A stretch of 40,817 bases of DNA. Source: Rhodospirillales bacterium 69-11 (lineage in GTDB: Bacteria > Pseudomonadota > Alphaproteobacteria > Acetobacterales > Acetobacteraceae). Shown here one piece after another: positions 7,337 through 16,392 of the stretch. The stretch is taken from positions 53,028-93,844 of the forward strand of contig MKTV01000055.1 in the NCBI GenBank assembly GCA_001898425.1. Reading direction: 5' to 3'. The first letter of the stretch is position 1; each line of letters starts with the position of its first letter. The notes below the pieces were generated by a model that saw only the letters and a program-made list of their open reading frames with translations, did no database searches and was not told the origin of the DNA. Made by a program: the position numbers and the translations under genes.

Positions 7337-9374
7337 TGGCGGAGACCCCGGTGGCGGCGACTCCCGCGGCGGCGGCCTGGGCGTTGCGGCCGAGATAGGC
7401 GCGCAGCACCTCCTCGTCCTGGCGCACCTCGGCCGGCGTGCCCTGGGCGATGATCTCGCCGTGATCCAGCACGTAGACCCGGTCGGCGAGCGTCGTGACC
7501 ACGTCGAGCTTGTGCTCGATCAGCAGCACGGTGAGGCCGAGCTGGTTGAGGCTTTTCACTTGTTCGGCGAGTTCCAGGGTTTCGGCCGGGTTCATGCCGG
7601 CCGTCGGCTCGTCGAGCAGCAGGATCCGTGGACGCGAGGCTAGCGCGCGCGCGATCTCGGTGCGGCGGCGGTTTGCGTAGGACAGGCCCGTCACCATCTG
7701 CCCGACCCGCGGCGTCAGCCGGTTGCCGAAGATGCCGAAGATCTGCATCACCCAGCGGCGGGCTTCCGTCTCCTCGTCGCGGGTCGAGCGGGGGCGCAGG
7801 ATCGCCGCCGCGATGCCGGTGCGCAGGCGGGCGTGCTGGCCGATCAGCACGTTCTCGAGCACCGTCAGGTTGCCGAACAGGCGCAGGTTCTGGAACGTCC
7901 GCGCGACGCCCTTCTCCAGGATCTCGTGCGGCGACAGACGCAGCAGCTCGTCGCCATGGAACAGGATCGAGCCCTTCGCCGCGGGCACGAGGCCGGTGAT
8001 CACGTTGAACAGCGTCGACTTGCCCGAACCGTTCGGGCCGATCACCGCGATCACGCTGCCCACGGGCACGTCGAGGCTCACCTCGTTCAGCGCGACCAGG
8101 CCCCCGAAGCGCACGGTGACGCCGCGGATCGCCATCGCCGTCTCGCCGCTGCGGTGTTCGCCGCCGAGCCCCTGGAATTCCAACTCCTGGATCCCGCCGC
8201 GGCGGACCTCCGCGTGCTGCTGGTCGAAGCTGAGCGCTGATTGCGGGCGCGTTGCCGGGATCAGCCCCTCCCGCCGGAACAGCATCATGCCGACCAGGAT
8301 CAGGCCGAAGATCAGCTCGATCGAGGGCACGAGGTCGACATGGGCGAGCCAGTCGCTGTGCAGGAGCCGTCCGCCGGCGTTGATCCAGAACGTCAGGTCC
8401 TGCAGCCACCAGGATTGCAGCAGCTGCAGGATGAACGCGCCCAGCACGACGCCCCAGACGGAGCCGATGCCGCCGAACACGATCATGACCAGGATCATGA
8501 CCGAGACCGGGAAGCCGAACATCTCGGGCGTCGCGGTCTGCAGCTTGGCGACGTAGAACACGCCCGTCATGCCGCCGAACGCGGCGCCGATCGCGAAGGC
8601 CATCAGCTTGAAGCGCGTGCGGTCGATGCCCATCGCGGCGGCGGCGATCTCGTCCTCCCGGATCGCCATCCAGGCGCGGCCGATGCGTGAATCCCGCAAT
8701 CGCAGGCTGACGAAGACCAGCAGCGCCACCATCGCCATGGCGACGTAGTAGTACGGCGTCGCATCGACGCCGAAGCTCCAGCCGAACAGCTTCGGTGCCG
8801 CGACGCCGTTCAGCCCGGCCGCGCCCCCGGTCAGGTCGGACCAGTTGCGCACGACGATCGGCACGATCTCGCCGAAGCCCAGCGTGACGATCGCCAGGTA
8901 GTCGCCGCGCAGGCGCAGGGTCGGTGCGCCGAACACGATCCCCCAGAAGGCGGCGAAGGCGGCTGCGAGCGGCAGGGCGATCCAGAAGGAGACGGTGAAG
9001 TGCACCGCCATCCCGCCGCTCTCGCCGGCGATCTGGGACACGAGGCCGACCTGCCGGAACGGCTCCCAGAACGGGCTCCAGGGTGGTTCCAGCTGGAACG
9101 ACGTCAGCAGCCCGTAGGTATAGGCGCCGATCGCGAAGAACGCCGCGTAGCCGAGGTCGAGCAGGCCGGCGAAGCCCACCACGATGTTGAGCCCGAGGGC
9201 GAGCGTGGCATAGGCGGCCGCATTCGCCATGCTGTCGATATCGGCGTCGTTGTCGTGCAGGATCGGGAAGAGCAGCGCCGCCGCGACCAGCAGCGTGAGG
9301 CCGATCTGCCGGCGCCGTGCCTCGGGCACGCGCGCGAGCAGGGGCTGGGTCCAGGAGGTCATCGCGCCGCTCAT
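7329..9374 (-). CDS. Fused LivM permease - LivG ATPase of a branched-chain amino acid-type ABC transporter
   Basis: One 681-residue frame joins two usually separate proteins. Residues 20-375 are a LivM permease with about nine or ten hydrophobic segments, the GLNIVVGFAGLLDLGYAAFFAIGAY entry block in outline and the cytoplasmic coupling helix GRAWMAIREDEIAAAAMGI at 232-250. After a polar linker (about 376-412), residues 414 to 660 are a LivG ATPase: Walker A GPNGSGKST (446-454), Q-loop ARTFQNLRLFGNL, Walker B ILLLDEPTAGMNP and H-loop LLIEHKLDVV. The signature is LSYANRRRTEIARAL rather than LSGGQ, as is usual in LivG. It overlaps livH by four bases and livF by eight. LivM-LivG fusions are known in proteobacteria. 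Confidence 0.93.
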   Translation of the reverse strand: MSGAMTSWTQPLLARVPEARRRQIGLTLLVAAALLFPILHDNDADIDSMANAAAYATLALGLNIVVGFAGLLDLGYAAFFAIGAYTYGLLTSFQLEPPWSPFWEPFRQVGLVSQIAGESGGMAVHFTVSFWIALPLAAAFAAFWGIVFGAPTLRLRGDYLAIVTLGFGEIVPIVVRNWSDLTGGAAGLNGVAAPKLFGWSFGVDATPYYYVAMAMVALLVFVSLRLRDSRIGRAWMAIREDEIAAAAMGIDRTRFKLMAFAIGAAFGGMTGVFYVAKLQTATPEMFGFPVSVMILVMIVFGGIGSVWGVVLGAFILQLLQSWWLQDLTFWINAGGRLLHSDWLAHVDLVPSIELIFGLILVGMMLFRREGLIPATRPQSALSFDQQHAEVRRGGIQELEFQGLGGEHRSGETAMAIRGVTVRFGGLVALNEVSLDVPVGSVIAVIGPNGSGKSTLFNVITGLVPAAKGSILFHGDELLRLSPHEILEKGVARTFQNLRLFGNLTVLENVLIGQHARLRTGIAAAILRPRSTRDEETEARRWVMQIFGIFGNRLTPRVGQMVTGLSYANRRRTEIARALASRPRILLLDEPTAGMNPAETLELAEQVKSLNQLGLTVLLIEHKLDVVTTLADRVYVLDHGEIIAQGTPAEVRQDEEVLRAYLGRNAQAAAAGVAATGVSANA

Positions 9375-10300
9375 GATTTCTGCGGCGCCAGTCGCCCGAA
9401 CAGGCCCGCCGGCTTGAACACCAGGACGAGCACGAGGATCGAGAAGATGATCACGTCCGCCCAGGCGGTGGCGATGAACTGGCCGGCCATCGCCTCGATC
9501 AGGCCGATCAGCACGCCGCCCACCATGGCGCCCGGCACGTTGCCGATCCCGCCCAGCACGGCGGCGGTGAAGGCGCGCAGCCCGGCGGTGAAGCCGATGA
9601 TGAAGCTCGTGAAGTTGTAGTAGAGGCCGAAGATCATCCCCCCTGCCCCGGCCAGCGCCGATCCCAGGAAGAACGCGGTGATGATGACCTTGTCGACTTC
9701 CACGCCCATCATCCGCGCGGCCTCGGGATCCTGGGCGGTGGCGCGCATCGCCTTGCCCATCTTGCTCCGCTGCACGAAGAGGTAGAGCCCGACCATCAGC
9801 ACGAGCGCGACGATCCAGATCAGGATGACGCGCAGGTCGAGCGTCGCGCCCTCGATGTGGAATCGCTTCGCCGGCATCGGGTTCGGGAAGTTCTTCGCAT
9901 CGGCGCCCTGGTTCAGCAGCACGACGTTGAACAGGATGTAGGAGACGCCGATCGTGGTGATCATCGCCGCCGGACCCTTGACGTTGCGCAGCGGGCGCAG
10001 CGACAGCACCTCGATCGCGACGCCGAGCGCGCCGGAGGCGACCATGGTGACGGTGAAGGCGGCGATCAGCACCAGTGCGAGGGGCATGCCGGTCAGGATC
10101 ACCTCCTGACCGTGCAGCCCGAAGAGCTGGAGCGTGCCCATGGCGATGAACGAGCCCACCATGAACACGTTGAAATGGGCGAAGTTGATCAGCTCCAGGA
10201 TGCCGTAGACCAGGGTGAACCCCAGCGCGAGCAGGGAATACATCGCGCCGAGGCTCAGACCATTGATCGTCTGCTGCAGCAGCAGGTCGAACGTGGTCAT
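9371..10300 (-). CDS. livH: Branched-chain amino acid-type ABC permease (LivH)
   Basis: A 309-residue integral membrane protein starting MTTFDLLLQQTINGLSLGAM, a typical LivH N terminus. It then has SLLALGFTLVYGILELINF, the family's first-helix block. Several further hydrophobic helices follow, with the coupling segment SKMGKAMRATAQDPEAARMMG and a GGIGNVPGAMVGG motif near the end. The frame is open upstream to 10495, but that part overlaps livK and is not protein-like, so the ATG at 10300 is the start. It lies seven bases after livK and overlaps the livMG start by four bases. LivH and LivM together form the channel. Confidence 0.94.
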   Translation of the reverse strand: MTTFDLLLQQTINGLSLGAMYSLLALGFTLVYGILELINFAHFNVFMVGSFIAMGTLQLFGLHGQEVILTGMPLALVLIAAFTVTMVASGALGVAIEVLSLRPLRNVKGPAAMITTIGVSYILFNVVLLNQGADAKNFPNPMPAKRFHIEGATLDLRVILIWIVALVLMVGLYLFVQRSKMGKAMRATAQDPEAARMMGVEVDKVIITAFFLGSALAGAGGMIFGLYYNFTSFIIGFTAGLRAFTAAVLGGIGNVPGAMVGGVLIGLIEAMAGQFIATAWADVIIFSILVLVLVFKPAGLFGRLAPQKS

Positions 10301-10307
10301 GACGCGC

Positions 10308-11552
10308 TCAGGACTGCGGTGCCACCCCGACATATGTGTACTGCCGGGAGACGTCGTCGGGCCGCGCCGACGGATCCTGCTTGATCTGGAACACGCTGAC
10401 GGTGCGGTCCGCGAGGTCGCCGTTGGCGTCGAACGACACGGTGCCCTGGATCGTGCTGACCTTCGCGCTCTGGATCGCATCGCGCACGGCGTCACGCGTG
10501 ACCTTCTTGCCGGAGGCGGCGACGCGGCGGATGCTGTCGATGATCACCAGCGTCGCGTCATAGGCGGTGATGGTGTAGTCGTCCGGCGGGCTGTGGAACC
10601 GGCCCATGTAGTGGTCGACGAAGGCCTGCGCCTTGGTGTCGCCCACCAGATGCGGTGACGCGATCGTCGCGTACCATCCGGCGGCGGCGGGGAAGCCGAC
10701 CGCGGTCAGCATCGCCGGCCCGTACATGCCGTCGCCGCCGCCTTTGATCACATTCGGGATGATGTCGTAGGACTGCTTGGCGACCTTCACTCCGGCCTGG
10801 CCGACGCCGCCGTAATACAGCGCCTCGGGGTTGAGCGACTTGATCTTCGTCAGGATGGTCGTGTAGTCGGCCGCCTTCGGGTCCAGCCGGTCGCGGCCCA
10901 GGATCTTGATGCCTTTCGCCTCGGCCTGCTTCTGGAACGTGTCGGCGATGCCCACGCCATACGCGCCGCTGTCGTCCAGGATGTAGACGCTCTTCACCTT
11001 CAGCGTCTCGGCGAAGAAGTTCGCCATGTTCGGGCCCTGGTAGGCGTCCGTCGTCACGGTGCGGAAGTAGATCGGCTTGCCCGCGGGCCGGTACTGTTCG
11101 GCGAATTTCGGGTTGGTGATGTCGGGGTTGGTGGAAGCCGGGGTGATGATCGCGAGCCCGCCCTGGCTGAGGATCGGCGCCATCGCCTTGCCTGCCCCGC
11201 TCATCTGCGGGCCGACGGCGGCCATGATGTCGCGGTCGGACACCATCTTGCGCGCGTTCGTCGCGGCCTGCGCGGGATCGTACTGGCCGGCGGTGGGCGT
11301 GCCGTCGTCATAGGTGACGAGTTCGAGCTTGATGCCGGGAATGGCGTTGGCGTCGTTCGCCTCTTCGATCGCCATCATCACGCCGTTGCGGACCCGCTGC
11401 GCGCTCTCCGCGTCGGCGCCGGTCAGGGAGCAATCGAGTCCGACCTTCAACACCGTGTCTGCTGCCCAGGATCTGCTCACCGGTGTGACGGTCGAGGCGG
11501 CCCCAAGGGCCAGCGTGGCAAGAAATTGTGCAGCGCAACGGCGCGTCAGCAT
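10308..11552 (-). CDS. Branched-chain amino acid-type ABC substrate-binding protein (LivK-like)
   Basis: A 414-residue periplasmic binding protein of the Peripla_BP_6 family. Residues 1-31 form a signal peptide ending SWAAD. The mature part begins VLKVGLDCSLTGADAES, the LivJ/LivK opening. It also has IKLELVTYDDGTPTAGQYDP and the AVGPQMSGAGKAMAPIL ligand-pocket strand. First gene of the operon, with GGGGGT about eight bases before its ATG. It supplies ligand to the LivH/LivMG/LivF transporter. Family members bind leucine/isoleucine/valine, but also amides, urea and aromatic acids; the ligand here is open. Confidence 0.92.
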   Translation of the reverse strand: MLTRRCAAQFLATLALGAASTVTPVSRSWAADTVLKVGLDCSLTGADAESAQRVRNGVMMAIEEANDANAIPGIKLELVTYDDGTPTAGQYDPAQAATNARKMVSDRDIMAAVGPQMSGAGKAMAPILSQGGLAIITPASTNPDITNPKFAEQYRPAGKPIYFRTVTTDAYQGPNMANFFAETLKVKSVYILDDSGAYGVGIADTFQKQAEAKGIKILGRDRLDPKAADYTTILTKIKSLNPEALYYGGVGQAGVKVAKQSYDIIPNVIKGGGDGMYGPAMLTAVGFPAAAGWYATIASPHLVGDTKAQAFVDHYMGRFHSPPDDYTITAYDATLVIIDSIRRVAASGKKVTRDAVRDAIQSAKVSTIQGTVSFDANGDLADRTVSVFQIKQDPSARPDDVSRQYTYVGVAPQS

Positions 11553-11790
11553 GTCAAGACCCCCTGTTATGACGTCTTATCGGGGCAGCTAAGCAAGGCG
11601 CGCGCCATCTGTCATCATCATTCCGTCATCTGGCTTCAGCGTTGCTCACGCTCGGCCGGGTTCTACGCCGAACCCGCTGGTCCCGCTGCACGACCCGTCT
11701 TCGGCGGACAGCCCGCTGATCAGGGCCGTCCGCGCCGTGCGTGAGCGGCGTCCGCTCCCCGCCCAGCCGCATATGCCCTATACGGCGCGG

Positions 11791-13596
11791 ATGGCCCCGC
11801 CCCTCCTCACGCTCCAGGACATCCATCTCACCTTCGGCAGCACGCCGCTGCTCGCCGGCGCGAACCTCGCCGTCTCCGAAGGGGACCGCGTCTGCCTGGT
11901 CGGCCGCAACGGATCGGGCAAATCCACCCTGCTCCGCGTCGCCGCCGACATCCTCGGCCCCGATTCCGGCCGCCGCTTCGCCCAGCCCGGCGCGACCATC
12001 CGCTACCTGCCGCAGGAGCCGGACTTCACCGGCTTCGCCACGACGCGCGACTACGTGGAGGCCGGGTTCGGCGATGCCGCCGGCGATCGCCACCGGGCCG
12101 ACTACCTGCTGGAGCAACTCGAGCTCACCGGCGCCGAGGATCCGTCCCGGTTGTCCGGCGGTGAAGCGCGCCGCGCCGCCCTCGCCCGCGTGCTCGCACC
12201 CGAACCCGATATCCTTCTGCTGGACGAGCCCACCAACCATCTCGACCTTCTCGGCATCGAGTGGCTGGAGCGCGAACTCTCCTCCCTCCGCTCCGCAATC
12301 GTGCTGATCAGCCATGACCGCCGGTTGCTGGAGAAACTATCGCGCACCACCGTCTGGCTCGACCGCGGCACCACCCGCACGCTGGACCAGGGCTTCGCCG
12401 GCTTCGAATCCTGGCGCGACTCCCTCCTCGAACAGGAAGAACTCGAACACCACAAGCTCGGGCGCAAGATCGCCATGGAGGAGGACTGGCTCCGCTACGG
12501 CGTCACCGCACGGCGCAAGCGCAACCAGAAGCGCCTCGCCGACCTGCATACGCTGCGCAAGCGGCACAAGGAGCGGCGCGGCGCCGTCGGCAAGGTGCAG
12601 ATGGAGGCGGCGGAAGCCGACCTGTCGGGCCGCCTCGTCTTCGTGGCCGAAGGCGTGTGGAAGTCGTTCGGCGAGCGGGTGATCGTGCGCGACCTCTCGA
12701 CCCGGATCCTGCGCGGCGACCGCACCGCACTGGTCGGGCCGAACGGCGCGGGCAAGACCACGCTGCTCAACCTCCTGATGGGCACGCTGGATCCCGACCA
12801 GGGCGAGGTGAAGCGCGGCACGAATCTCGAAGCCATCACGCTCGACCAGCGCCGGGAAACGCTCGATCCCGGCCAGACGCTGCGCGATGCGCTCACCGGC
12901 GGACACGGCGACACGGTCACCGTGGGGGGACAGAACCGCCACGTGATCGGCTACATGAAGGACTTCCTGTTCGCGCCGGAACAGGCCAACACGCCGGTCG
13001 GCGTGTTGTCGGGCGGGGAACGCGGGCGCCTCACCCTGGCCCGCGCCTTCGCCCAGCCGTCGAACCTGCTGGTGCTCGACGAACCGACCAACGACCTCGA
13101 CCTCGAGACGCTCGACCTGCTGCAGGAGCGGCTGGCGGACTACGCCGGAACCGTCCTGCTGGTCAGCCACGACCGCGACTTCCTCGACCGCGTCGCGACC
13201 TCGGTGATCGCGGCCGAAGGCGACGGACGATGGGTCGAGTACGCCGGCGGCTACAGCGACATGCTCGCGCAACGGGGTCCGCTGCGCAGCCCGTCCGCCG
13301 CCGCCCCGCGCCCGAAGGCCGCGGCCCCGGCCGCGCCGCGGACGCCGGCGCCCGCACGCAAGCGGATGACGTTCAAGGACCGCCACGCGCTGGAGACGCT
13401 GCCCGCGCGGATCGAGACGCTGCAGCAGGAGATCGCGAAACTCACCGCGGCGCTGGCGGACCCGGACCTCTATGCCCGCGACGCCGTCCGATTCCAGCGC
13501 ATCACGGCCGCGCTCGCCACGGCGCAACAGACGCTGGCGGAGGCGGAGGAACAGTGGCTCGCGCTGGAGATGCTGCGGGAGGAGATCGAGGGCTGA
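11791..13596 (+). CDS. uup: ABC-F family ATPase, Uup type
   Basis: A 601-residue soluble protein with two ATPase domains and no membrane segment. Domain 1 has Walker A GRNGSGKST, signature LSGGEARRAALARVLA and Walker B LLLDEPTNHLD. Domain 2 has GPNGAGKTT, LSGGERGRLTLARAFA and LVLDEPTNDLD. The linker is rich in Arg and Lys. After a Pro/Ala-rich hinge, the last 80 residues form a charged coiled coil (KRMTFKDRHALETLPARIE...), the C-terminal domain that separates Uup from EttA. Uup-type proteins act on ribosomes or branched DNA structures rather than transport. I chose ATG 11791, where homology starts (MAPPLLTLQDIHLTFG); an ATG at 11773 is also in frame. It is divergent from livK and ends seven bases from a convergent gene. 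Confidence 0.93.
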   Translation: MAPPLLTLQDIHLTFGSTPLLAGANLAVSEGDRVCLVGRNGSGKSTLLRVAADILGPDSGRRFAQPGATIRYLPQEPDFTGFATTRDYVEAGFGDAAGDRHRADYLLEQLELTGAEDPSRLSGGEARRAALARVLAPEPDILLLDEPTNHLDLLGIEWLERELSSLRSAIVLISHDRRLLEKLSRTTVWLDRGTTRTLDQGFAGFESWRDSLLEQEELEHHKLGRKIAMEEDWLRYGVTARRKRNQKRLADLHTLRKRHKERRGAVGKVQMEAAEADLSGRLVFVAEGVWKSFGERVIVRDLSTRILRGDRTALVGPNGAGKTTLLNLLMGTLDPDQGEVKRGTNLEAITLDQRRETLDPGQTLRDALTGGHGDTVTVGGQNRHVIGYMKDFLFAPEQANTPVGVLSGGERGRLTLARAFAQPSNLLVLDEPTNDLDLETLDLLQERLADYAGTVLLVSHDRDFLDRVATSVIAAEGDGRWVEYAGGYSDMLAQRGPLRSPSAAAPRPKAAAPAAPRTPAPARKRMTFKDRHALETLPARIETLQQEIAKLTAALADPDLYARDAVRFQRITAALATAQQTLAEAEEQWLALEMLREEIEG

Positions 13597-13607
13597 CCGC
13601 GGTCAGC
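13592..13607. terminator. Perfect 16 bp palindrome holding both convergent stop codons
   Basis: GCTGACCGCGGTCAGC is fully self-complementary; as RNA it gives a 6 bp stem with a CGCG loop on either strand. It contains the uup TGA (13594-13596) and the TGA of the opposing small membrane-protein gene (13603-13605 on the minus strand). Its position suggests a shared bidirectional 3'-end structure, but there is no U-tract on either side. Confidence 0.45.
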
Positions 13608-13911
13608 GATCGCCGCCGCGCCGCCGCAGCTCCCGCACGTAGCAGCGTTCCCCGGTGGTCGGCTCGACATGCACCACCACCTGGTCGCCGCTCACCGGAT
13701 CGATGAAGCGCTCCCGCGTCGCCTGCCAGCCGGGCGGCGGCACGTCGCGCAGCGCCTTGTAGCGCCGCCGCTCGAACAGCGTCCCGCCCAGCAGCATCAG
13801 GCCCAGCAGCACCGGGACGATCGCGGCGCCCAGCGTGCCCGTCAGCGCCGGAAGCGCGAGCCCCAGCATCACGAGCACGATGCCGCCGGCGAGAACGGCG
13901 AACCGCAGCAT
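13603..13911 (-). CDS. Small membrane protein of unknown function
   Basis: A 102-residue protein. Residues 1-21 and 24-43 are two hydrophobic helices separated by a short turn. The rest is a charged cytoplasmic or periplasmic tail with a RERFIDPVSGDQVVVHVEPTTGERCYVREL strand-rich stretch (key residues DPVSGD and GERCYV). I do not recognise the family. Its ATG overlaps the YbjQ-family gene's stop by one base (TGATG), so the two are translationally coupled and probably act together, perhaps at the membrane. The 3' end abuts uup in convergent orientation. Confidence 0.75.
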   Translation of the reverse strand: MLRFAVLAGGIVLVMLGLALPALTGTLGAAIVPVLLGLMLLGGTLFERRRYKALRDVPPPGWQATRERFIDPVSGDQVVVHVEPTTGERCYVRELRRRGGDR

Positions 13912-14234
13912 CAGCCTGCCGGCTCGATCACCACCGCGGTGCCGTAGGCCACGATCTCGCTCATGGTCTGGCCGATCTCGGACGAATCGAAACGCATCAT
14001 GATGACCGCATTGGCGCCCATCGCGGTGGCGTTCGCGACCAGCCGGTCCACCGCGTGCCGACGCGCCTCTTCGAGCAACTGCGTGTATTCGGTGATCTCG
14101 CCGCCCACGATGCTGCGCAGGCCCGCCATGACGTTGCCGCCGACGCCGCGGCTGCGCACCACCACGCCGAAGCACTGGCCCAGCGTCTCTCGCACGCGAT
14201 GGCCCGCCACGGTTTCCGTCGTCACCACCAGCAT
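13911..14234 (-). CDS. YbjQ/UPF0145 family heavy-metal-binding-like protein
   Basis: A 107-residue soluble protein beginning MLVVTTETVAGHRVRETLG. It then has VVVRSRGVGGNVMAGLRSIVGGEI and ANAVIMMRFDSSEIGQTMSEIVAYGTAV in outline, matching the short YbjQ family along its whole length. Family members form a pentameric barrel and are often named putative heavy-metal-binding proteins from sequence only; the function is unknown. It is the first gene of a two-gene unit with the small membrane protein downstream. Only one Cys (C21) is present, so a metal role has no direct support here. Confidence 0.88.
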   Translation of the reverse strand: MLVVTTETVAGHRVRETLGQCFGVVVRSRGVGGNVMAGLRSIVGGEITEYTQLLEEARRHAVDRLVANATAMGANAVIMMRFDSSEIGQTMSEIVAYGTAVVIEPAG

Positions 14235-14273
14235 CGCAGTCCTCCTCGGGGTGTCCGCGAAACGTTTAGCACG

Positions 14274-14341
14274 GCTGGCCGGATGCGGCGCACCGTGAGA
14301 TGCGGCGCGCCCCCAGATCCGGCGTACCGTCAGATCCGGCG
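14274..14341. repeat. Four tandem 17 bp units at the 3' end of the DHA2 exporter gene
   Basis: Units at 14274, 14291, 14308 and 14325, each ending GATGCGGCG or GATCCGGCG, for example CACCGTGAGATGCGGCG and TACCGTCAGATCCGGCG. The last unit contains the exporter's stop codon (14330-14332 on the minus strand), so the array begins in coding DNA and extends downstream. Confidence 0.65.
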
Positions 14342-15844
14342 AACCGGCAGCCACCAGGCGAACAGCATGCCGGTCGTGGTGAAGCAGGAGACGGTCAGGA
14401 ACGCGCCGCGGAACGCATCGGCGATCTCGGCCTGCACCAGCACGCGCCGTGCCTCGGGCAGGCTTGCGAGCACGCGGGGCCCCGCCTCGACGAGATCGGC
14501 GAACAGGGACGCGGTCTCCTGGTCCTGAGCGGCGAGCAGCGCGAACAGCACGGCGCCGACCAGCGCGGTGCCGAACGCCGCGCCGACGGAGCGCGCGAAC
14601 TGGACGGAGGCCGCGGCGGCGCCCAGGAACTTGGGTCCGGCCACGGTCTGCACCGTCATCTGCACGACCGGCATCGCGCCGCCGGTGCAGAAGGAGGCGA
14701 GGCCGAGGAGCAGCGTCAGTCGTTCGGTCGGCAGATGCGGGGCGAACAGGCCGAGGGAGACCAGGGTGGTGGCCGCGATCGCGAGGCCGATGGACGGGAT
14801 GATCGCCGTCCGTCCCGTCGCGGCGATGGTGCGCCCGGTCAGGAACGAGCCCGCGGCGATGCCGACCGTCAGCGGCAGCAGCAGGAACCCCGAATGCGCG
14901 GCGTCGGCCCCGCGCACCACCTGCAGGTACATCGGCAGGAAGCTCACCAGGGAGACGGTCTGCGCGGCGACGCAGGCCGCGATCATGTCCGCCCGCCAGA
15001 TGCCCGCCTGCCGGAGCAGCACGATCGGCAGCAGCGGCGCCGGCGCCCGCCGCTCCTGCCGCAGCAGCAGGACGAGGCAGGTCGCCGCCACTGCCAGCAG
15101 CAGCGCGACCATGGGCAGGACGCCCGGGGTAAAGCGCTGGCCCTGCTCCAGCGCGAGGAGCACGGGTGCCACGAAGCCGGTGAAGAACACCGTCCCCCAG
15201 ACGTCGAACTGCACCCGCCGCCCGCCCGCGGCATGGTTCGGCAGCCGCATCACCAGCAGCGCGGCAATCAGGCCCAGCGGCAGGTTCACCAGGAAGACCG
15301 ATCGCCAGCCGAATTGCTGGGTGAGCCAGCCGCCGGCCACCGGCCCGAAGGTCGCGGCGGTGGCGTACATGCCCGAGAGATAGCCCTGGTAGCGCCCGCG
15401 CTGGCGCGGCGGCACCGACTCGGCGATCAGCGCCTGGGACAGCGTCATCAGCCCGCCCCCGCCTAAGCCCTGCAGCAGCCGCGCGGCGGTGAGCATGAGC
15501 ACCGACCCGGCCGCGGCGCACAGCAGCGAGGCGCCGACGAACACCGCGAGAGCGACGAACATCATGCGCTTGCGGCCGATCGCGTCGCCCAGCCGGCCAT
15601 AGACCGGCGCGGCGATCGTGGTCGCGATCAGGTAGGAGACGACGACCCAGGAAATCCGCTCCACGTCGCCCAGCGATCCCGCGATGGCCGGCAGGGCGGT
15701 GGCGACGATCGTCTGGTCCAGCGCGGCCAGGAACATCGGCAGCATGATCGAGGGGAAGACGGCCAGGAACAGGGCGCGGCCCTGCGGCGCGGCTGCCACC
15801 CCTGCGACGTCGGCCGGTTGCGGCGGTGTTGGAGGGACGGACAT
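14330..15844 (-). CDS. MFS drug exporter, DHA2 (EmrB/QacA) family
   Basis: A 504-residue transporter with about 14 hydrophobic segments, the number that marks the DHA2 family. The helix 1 motif LDQTIVATALPAI (the family's motif D1, with its conserved Asp) lies at about residues 41-55. The loop 2-3 motif GRLGDAIGRKRMMF and the helix 5 motif C stretch GPVAGGWLTQQFGWRSVFLVNLP in outline (key G-G-W and FLVN) are also present. It would export a drug or other hydrophobic compound by proton antiport. It lies 47 bases downstream of the MAPEG gene on the same strand. No EmrA-type membrane fusion gene is adjacent. A tandem array covers its stop codon. Confidence 0.92.
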   Translation of the reverse strand: MSVPPTPPQPADVAGVAAAPQGRALFLAVFPSIMLPMFLAALDQTIVATALPAIAGSLGDVERISWVVVSYLIATTIAAPVYGRLGDAIGRKRMMFVALAVFVGASLLCAAAGSVLMLTAARLLQGLGGGGLMTLSQALIAESVPPRQRGRYQGYLSGMYATAATFGPVAGGWLTQQFGWRSVFLVNLPLGLIAALLVMRLPNHAAGGRRVQFDVWGTVFFTGFVAPVLLALEQGQRFTPGVLPMVALLLAVAATCLVLLLRQERRAPAPLLPIVLLRQAGIWRADMIAACVAAQTVSLVSFLPMYLQVVRGADAAHSGFLLLPLTVGIAAGSFLTGRTIAATGRTAIIPSIGLAIAATTLVSLGLFAPHLPTERLTLLLGLASFCTGGAMPVVQMTVQTVAGPKFLGAAAASVQFARSVGAAFGTALVGAVLFALLAAQDQETASLFADLVEAGPRVLASLPEARRVLVQAEIADAFRGAFLTVSCFTTTGMLFAWWLPVRRI

Positions 15845-15891
15845 CTGACCAGCCTACGTGCGGAATTGCGCCGCGTTCGGCCGGCGGCGGG

Positions 15892-16392
15892 TCACGCGAG
15901 CCAGACCCAGATCGCACCGACCAGGGCGGCGAGGTTGGCCCCGGCCGTCGCCGCCATGCCCGGCGCGCGGAACAGGGGCGCGCGGAGATAGCCCGCCCAG
16001 AAGGCGAGCCGCCCCAGCGCGAAGACGATGCCCAGCGCGAGCAGTCCCGGGATGTCGGCCGGCAGGCTGCGCGCGGCGAAGGCCAGCATGGCGGGGATGA
16101 ACACCGCGAGCTGCTCGACCGTGTTGCTAATCACCCGCTGGTTCACCACCAGGAACCGGGTGTCACGCCCGGCGGTCGGATCGATCACGACGGCGGAGAA
16201 CCGCGCGCCCATCTGCGCCAGGATCATCGCCGCGAGGACGGCGGCGGCCGGCAACAACGCGGCCAGCCCGAAGGCCAGGCGCTGGTAGGGCGTGCCGGTC
16301 GGGGCGGGCACGAGTACGGCGGTCAGCAACCGCCAGGCGAGCAGGGCCCCGATCAGGCCGATGGTGGCGAGCAGGACCGATTTGCGGCGCAT
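15892..16392 (-). CDS. MAPEG family membrane protein
   Basis: A 166-residue protein with four hydrophobic helices (roughly residues 5-28, 42-62, 95-130 and 140-165). The MAPEG signature is visible in the third quarter: NQRVISNTVEQLAVFIPAML, where the N-x-x-E-Q pattern contributes to glutathione binding in characterised members, followed by GRLAFWAGYL. Eukaryotic members make leukotrienes or detoxify with glutathione; bacterial roles are mostly unknown. Its ATG overlaps the accA stop by one base (TGATG), so it is translated with accA. A link to lipid peroxide detoxification is inference. Confidence 0.85.
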   Translation of the reverse strand: MRRKSVLLATIGLIGALLAWRLLTAVLVPAPTGTPYQRLAFGLAALLPAAAVLAAMILAQMGARFSAVVIDPTAGRDTRFLVVNQRVISNTVEQLAVFIPAMLAFAARSLPADIPGLLALGIVFALGRLAFWAGYLRAPLFRAPGMAATAGANLAALVGAIWVWLA

